From positions 4,663,934-4,727,933 of the forward strand of contig JAVHZZ010000008.1 of assembly GCA_036250195.1 (NCBI GenBank): a stretch of DNA of 64,000 nucleotides, given 5' to 3'. Source of the stretch: Mixophyes australis. Lineage: Eukaryota; Chordata; Amphibia; Anura; Limnodynastidae. Within the stretch, counting starts at the first letter, position 1. The number at the start of each line of letters is the position of its first letter. Of the stretch, positions 59,035-64,000 are shown piece by piece. The notes below the pieces were generated by a model, which saw only the letters and a program-made list of their open reading frames with translations, was not told the origin of the DNA and did no database searches. The translations under genes were made by a program, and so were the position numbers.

Positions 59035-60492
59035 CTACTGTGCACCATTGCAACAAGTTTGATACCTCTTAAAAGCTGTTATGCGGTTCTTTATGTAGAA
59101 TTTCACCCCGATCAGTTCCGATCTCTCAGTATGGTTGGTTCATCCATGAGACACGCAACACAGTCTCCCTTTCCGGGCACCCAGCATGTCTGTATAAACC
59201 TCCTCAGGTCTTTCTCCACAGCCTGGACCTCCTCTATGTCCCAGGATTTCCTCCACGCGTCTTTGCAACCTGAAAGAAAGTAGATTGGTCAATTATGGCT
59301 CTGCAAATACAGAGAAGGCAAATTTCTTCTGCCTAGAAAAACTGTGTGCTACACCTACCTGTGGAAGCCATGGCTGGGCGCTGGTCCCTTGTTGCCAGGT
59401 CCATACACCGCCTCTCTTCTGATGTGGAAGTGTCGACTAAAGGCTTGACCACTTGTCCCTCTGTCACGGGGGATTGCTCATCATCTGACATGTCGCTCTG
59501 TAGCTGGACCGGTTCTGAAAAAGAAACAGATATGTAAATGACCGAGGTAAAAGATTTTCCACTTACCGTCCGGATCATTGTGCATCTTGTCCAAATTCTT
59601 GCCTTTGAATTCGGCCAGTCTGCCACTCTCGAGAGCCATGAACAGTTTGCTGAATTTGGCGAGTTGGAGGGTACCTTCTGAGAGGCGGTAATACTGCCGG
59701 TGCACCCTGATGTCGTGCCCAAGGAAGTCTGACAATTGATCCAGTTTTGTGTCGTTTCGAGACCTTCGAGAGAGTGGCAACGTGCTTTCGAAGCTTCATG
59801 GAAGACAGCATGTGGGGATGCTTGGTCACATACTCTCGGGCAAACAGTTGTATGCAATCAGAGCCTCTGAAGTGTGACAAGGCAGCTGGTCTGGCGAACA
59901 AGTACACATTTTGGCTATCGACTCCACATTTGTCACCATTTTCTGCAAAAAGTTCCATTGCAGCTTGCATGGCTGGTATCAGCAGAATGGGGACTTTTCT
60001 CCCTCCTTTTCCTCCGATTTCATTGTGAGCGAAGTGCCGGCAGAGCTTCCTCTTAACCTCGGAAAGTGCTAGGGACACAACATCGTAGAGATCCGAGGTA
60101 TCTCTTGAGGAGAAGTCAGTCAGCAACATTTTTGAAACTTTCCCTTCCCTTCTTTGATTGAACAAGATCACCTGTGCCAGGGTGACTTTTACAAGTAGTG
60201 CCCAGTGGTTAACCGTAGGCTCGGTGGATAGACCACTTTGGTAGGCTTGCTGCTTCTCGTCGAGGCACAACTGCATATTTTTCATATCTTCCATGAAAGG
60301 TAAGAGCTGAGGTATGTTCCACTTGGACTCCTTAAGAGTTTTTTTAAGGCAGCCGATGAGATCAACTCGTTCCACCTCGTCTCATATATCTTCCTAAAAT
60401 CTTCTGTGTTTTCAACCGCAGCAGAGCAGCCCTCCATCATGGCTCGGCACTGCACAATGCTCGCTATCTTTTGCAGGCCATGCATCTTGTTT
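59035..60492 (-). pseudogene. tyrosine-recombinase-like gene, spliced but frameshifted
   Basis: Minus strand, three exons: 60492-59567, 59514-59359 and 59269-59035. The intervening 52 and 89 bases start GTAAGT and GTAGGT and end CAG, and both joins keep the frame. The first exon carries the tyrosine-recombinase motif set: 'LFNQRREGKVSKMLLTDF' (first Arg), 'GGKGGRKVPILL' (Lys hairpin), 'SSMKLRKHVATL' (second Arg) and 'DFLGHDIRVHRQYYRL' (His, then the Tyr candidates). The second exon is acidic and Ser/Thr-rich. The third has 'SWDIEEVQAVEKDLRRFI' and 'VPGKGDCVACL'. I recognise the whole as a multicopy family of unnamed fish and amphibian proteins; the enzyme class is inferred from motifs. One-base frameshifts fall at a 7-T run (60339-60345), at 59755-59757 and near 59108-59115, where a stop (59112-59114) follows. 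An AG acceptor precedes 60492, and N-terminal exons are not found. A diverged transposon gene (Crypton-like) or a decayed host gene both fit. Confidence 0.7.
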
Positions 60493-62036
60493 CTACATGT
60501 GGGTGCAAACGAGGAGCACAAACTCGTCTATTTCGCATTCGGCAGACTTGCCACTCCCATAATAAAATGCAAATTGTTTCACCCCCTGTAAGCTTCCCAT
60601 AGGAATCGGTGCATTCTGCATTTATGTTTTTATTTCAACCTTGGATGTCCCTGTTTTATATACGCTCTGCTTTTCCCACCGTCCGGTGCTGTGCACCTCT
60701 GTAACGCCTTGCCAATCTAAGAAAATAATAATAAAAATAGGGGTGTCACAGCACAAATTGTCATTTGCATTGTGGATCCACATTTTTGACTTCCAGCGGT
60801 TTTCAATATTGACGTTATCTTTTTGTCTTTTTCATTTTTTCATAAGCAGAATAAAATAATGTTGAAGTGTTGTGTTTTTGTGTTAGCGTTAGAGGCAGCA
60901 GGACCCAATCTTCTGCTTCTGCCCCGGTTCCCACACGCCTTATGCTGCTCTGGTGTGTGACAAAGTGTCAGAGACTGAGGCTGTTTCTCAATCTGATCAC
61001 ACTTCATGCTAAATGCTATTTATGAAGATTATCTCAAGAGGGTGAAAGTAATGGCATGCAGGGCCAGCCCTCCAATATGTAACTCTGCAGACACTTAGGT
61101 TTTTGTGGGATCATTTTTCAAACACTTCTGCCTGCGGGATGGGTATAAAAAAATAATAATTTATTACAAGGTTAAAAAATCAACTGTGATTCCTGCCTTA
61201 ATAAATCTGCAATGGTTCACGTCCCTGAATCTTGCTGCAGAGAGTCAATTTGACCCTTTAATATTTTTTCTGTATCCATCTGGTTAAACGTCGCTGTGCT
61301 TTCAGCTGGAGTTCAGATGCATGTCAGGTACGGGGAATGGATGAGGACGTGATATCATTAACATGAAATGATGCCGTTTGAATGCAGCATACAAATCCAC
61401 TGTGCTTGACTGATACTATCTCTGCTTTGCAGTGCTTCCAATCCATTCTTCTGTCGATGGTTTAGCATCAACTCATATAACAGATTTCACTGTCCACCCA
61501 AAGCACTGCTACATACAAAGTAAGTGAACTGATTCCAGATCCTCAGCAAAGCCTGATATCATTTACTATATCCGCTCTTAACAGCTCCCAGATATAGCTT
61601 TGTGTGCTGAGAAAGGTCACAGGCTGGAGCATAATCTATTAAAATGCACTTATTTTTCATAACCATGGTGTTTGCAGTCTGATTTTGAACTGCTGCCGAA
61701 ATTGCAAATTCTTCCTTACAACCTTCTAATCTAACTGTTCTCAGCCTGAAGGGGGCGCTGTGTGCGATCTATGTGATGATTTGGGCAGTGACCAATAACC
61801 TATACACGGTCATATGACACAGTGACCCCTACAGGCAACAAGATTGTACTGCATGGTTTCAGCTGCTAACTTGCAATTTCATTAATTACTTTCGTAAAGT
61901 AGATCCCTGTCTAAAGAGATTTCCTGTGGCATACCTATATTCATGATACACATTTATTGTTGAATTAAATATTCCAACTAGTAGAGGTTTGTTACATTGT
62001 TACATCCTATATGTTGTTTTGGGGTTTTAGCACATC
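60493..62036. other. no recognised genes or repeats
   Basis: I looked for upstream exons of the recombinase-like locus and found none that I could defend. The sequence is otherwise unassigned. Confidence 0.35.
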
Positions 62037-62039
62037 TAA

Positions 62040-63547
62040 GGCTGGGCACACACTACAGGTTTTTCACCCGATTATCAGACCAATCACACGATAAACAACC
62101 GTTCGACCCGATATCGCATTAGTGTGTACGCTCCCACGATCATGTTTTATCATTCCAAAGCACATTGTATCATTTGATTAAAATTTTATAAAAGGACTAA
62201 AAATCTCTATAAATGATGAAAAGATATCGTTCCAATCCTGCAGTGTGTAAGCACTCAGCACCGGCAGTGTCCATAGATCTCTATGCAGTGTGTAAGCACT
62301 CAGGACCGGCAGTGTCCATAGATCTCTATGCAGTGTGTAAGCACTCAGGACCGGCAGTGTCCATAGATCTCTATGCAGTGTGTAAGCACACAGGACCGGC
62401 AGTGTCCATAGATCTCTATGCAGTGTGTAAGCACTCAGCACCGGCAGTGTCCATAGATCTCTATGCAGTGTGTAAGCACTCAGGACCGGCAGTGTCCATA
62501 GATCTCTATGGAGTGTGTAAGCACTCAGGACCGGCAGTGTCCATAGATCTCTATGCAGTGTGTAAGCACTCAGGACCGGCAGTGTCCATAGATCTCTATG
62601 CAGTGTGTAAGCACACAGGACCGGCAGTGTCCATAGATCTCTATGCAGTGTGTAAGCACTCAGCACCGGCAGTGTCCATAGATCTCTATGCAGTGTGTAA
62701 GCACTCAGGACCGGCAGTGTCCATAGATCTCTATGCAGTGTGTAAGCACACAGGACCGGCAGTGTCCATAGATCTCTATGCAGTGTGTAAGCACTCAGCA
62801 CCGGCAGTGTCCATAGATCTCTATGCAGTGTGTAAGCACTCAGGACCGGCAGTGTCCATAGATCACTATGGAGTGTGTAAGCACTCAGGACCGGCAGTGT
62901 CCATAGATCACTATGCAGTGTCTGCACTCAGGACCGGCAGTGTCCATAGATCTCTATGCAGTGTGTAAGCACTCAGGACCGGCAGTGTCCATAGATCACT
63001 ATGCAGTGTGTAAGCACTCAGGACCGGCAGTGTCCATAGATCACTATGGAGTGTGTAAGCACTCAGGACCGGAAGTGTCCATAGATCACTATGCAGTGTG
63101 TAAGCACTCAGGACCGGCAGTGTCCATAGATCTCTATGGAGTGTGTAAGCACTCAGGACCGGCAGTGTCCATAGATCTCTATGAAGTGTGTAAGCACTCA
63201 GGACCGGCAGTGTCCATAGATCACTATGGAGTGTGTAAGCACTCAGGACCGGAAGTGTCCATAGATCACTATGCAGTGTGTAAGCACTCAGGACCGGCAG
63301 TGTCAATAGATCACTATGCAGTGTGTAAGCACTCAGGACCGGCAGTGTCCATAGATCTCTATGGAGTGTACAGAGTCACCATCATTTCAGCCGATGGTTA
63401 TGACAGATGAAGAGCACAGACCTGACAGTAAATCATGTATAGTGTGTACACAGGAATCGGCTGCTGATTGGGACTTTTTTTTTCAATCGTTGGTAGAATT
63501 GTTAACAATGTTGCATCAGAGAAATTTTCTGTAGTGTGTACTCAGCT
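62040..63547 (+). mobile_element. MITE with a 25-copy 45-bp array
   Basis: Tips GGCTGGGCACACACTAC and GTAGTGTGTACTCAGCT, flanked by TAA on both sides (62037-62039 and 63548-63550), as expected for a PIF/Harbinger-type TWA target. The 5' part has 'cgacccgatatcgcattagt', the 3' part 'cagccgatggttatgacaga' and 'atcggctgctgattggga'. In between lies the tandem array. There is no transposase, and its large size is due to the array. Related copies are at 46510, 43854 (minus strand) and 19157. Confidence 0.9.
62239..63370. repeat. 25-copy 45-bp tandem array
   Basis: Each unit contains 'accggcagtgtccatagatc'. I count 25 units. All are 45 bp except one near 62920-62935 that is 2 bp shorter and changes the frame. 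Because 45 is a multiple of three, both strands stay open for long distances (251 codons on +, 249 on -). Variants (CAGCA, CACAGG, GATCAC, CCGGAAG) recur in an ordered way. Confidence 0.97.
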
Positions 63548-63550
63548 TAA

Positions 63551-64000
63551 TACTCTAAAAGGCCGGATGCACTTAGCCGTACTACAGTCATTATTTTAAG
63601 GTTATAAATATCAGCAGGCTGAGAGAAAATCTGGTGCAAACCTTCCCCCCGCTAATATTAATTACCAATAATTTACAAAAAAAGTTACTAATCCTCTAAG
63701 GCATTTTAAAAGCAAAGTTAACCATTTGTATCATTCGTTAAGCAAGGCAAAGTTTTCCGTTATGACATTTAACTAAAGTGTGCTAAGCCTAAAATACAAG
63801 TTGATCCTATAAATAATCAGACTATACCAGTATACCAGATATTCAACATTACCTGTACAATTGCTAGGAGATGAGCAGAGCCAATCATTGTATAATCGTC
63901 CCTTTGCCTCTGACTGTATACGTCCATTAACTTTACTATCTACACTCGGTGGTCATGCTTTCATCATAGGCAGGGACTAGCTGGATTGGAGGGCCCATAG
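63551..64000. other. no recognised genes or repeats
   Basis: AT-rich and unassigned. Confidence 0.3.

Noticed and set aside
62239..63370. Regular array considered as a CRISPR array
   Set aside because: The units touch each other with no unique spacers, and the context is a vertebrate transposon.
62178..63410. Long open frames (about 250 codons) on both strands with a 15-residue repeat
   Set aside because: They come from the 45-bp array, a period divisible by three. Both strands are open at once and the sequence belongs to a MITE.

Overview
The window reads as non-coding, repeat-rich DNA from a vertebrate, most likely a frog or toad. I find no intact cellular protein-coding gene, rRNA, tRNA gene or CRISPR array. 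The case for an anuran is by inference: a CR1-type LINE 3' end with a 'TTCTATG' repeat tail, many copies of a tRNA-headed SINE whose conserved core I recognise from vertebrate V-SINE-type elements, and abundant palindromic MITEs. I cannot name the species. Almost all long open frames are by-products of simple or 45-bp tandem repeats.

Layout. 1-14 kb: mostly single-copy-looking AT-rich DNA with a hAT-type MITE (431-633), a Harbinger-like element with a nested repeat (5.55-6.7 kb), SINEs (8.1 and 9.5 kb) and a CR1 LINE fragment (11.5-12.1 kb). 14-24 kb: a MITE family with 'CATACTTGCC' ends, a second LINE 3' fragment (17.7 kb), a solo LTR of about 1.05 kb sitting inside a GATA microsatellite (19.6-21.3 kb) and a broken hAT transposase (22.0-22.7 kb). 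24-43 kb: scattered SINE, LINE and MITE copies, with two clear nestings (a MITE in a SINE at 34.7-35.4 kb and at 39.1-39.5 kb). 43-47 kb: a polypurine tract, three MITEs, a likely LTR with an internal 45-bp array, and one copy of a variable-tandem-repeat MITE. 47-54 kb: SINEs, MITEs and two related LTR-like elements. 55-57.3 kb: a decayed Ty3/Gypsy-like gag-protease region with a SINE inside it. 58.4 kb: a CA-rich microsatellite. 59.0-60.5 kb: the most gene-like locus, a minus-strand, apparently spliced but frameshifted open region with the motif set of a tyrosine recombinase. 62.0-63.5 kb: a MITE carrying 25 tandem copies of a 45-bp unit.

How the parts relate. The SINE tail resembles the 3' end of the LINE fragment at 27.7-28.3 kb, so a LINE of that type could have supplied the copying machinery. 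Several MITEs carry target duplications that assign them to cut-and-paste superfamilies: hAT (8 bp, TA in the middle in three copies), PIF/Harbinger (TTA/TAA) and TA-target elements. The strongest candidates for something unusual are the spliced tyrosine-recombinase locus and the MITE family whose internal 45-bp unit occurs about 1, 3 and 25 times in different copies.
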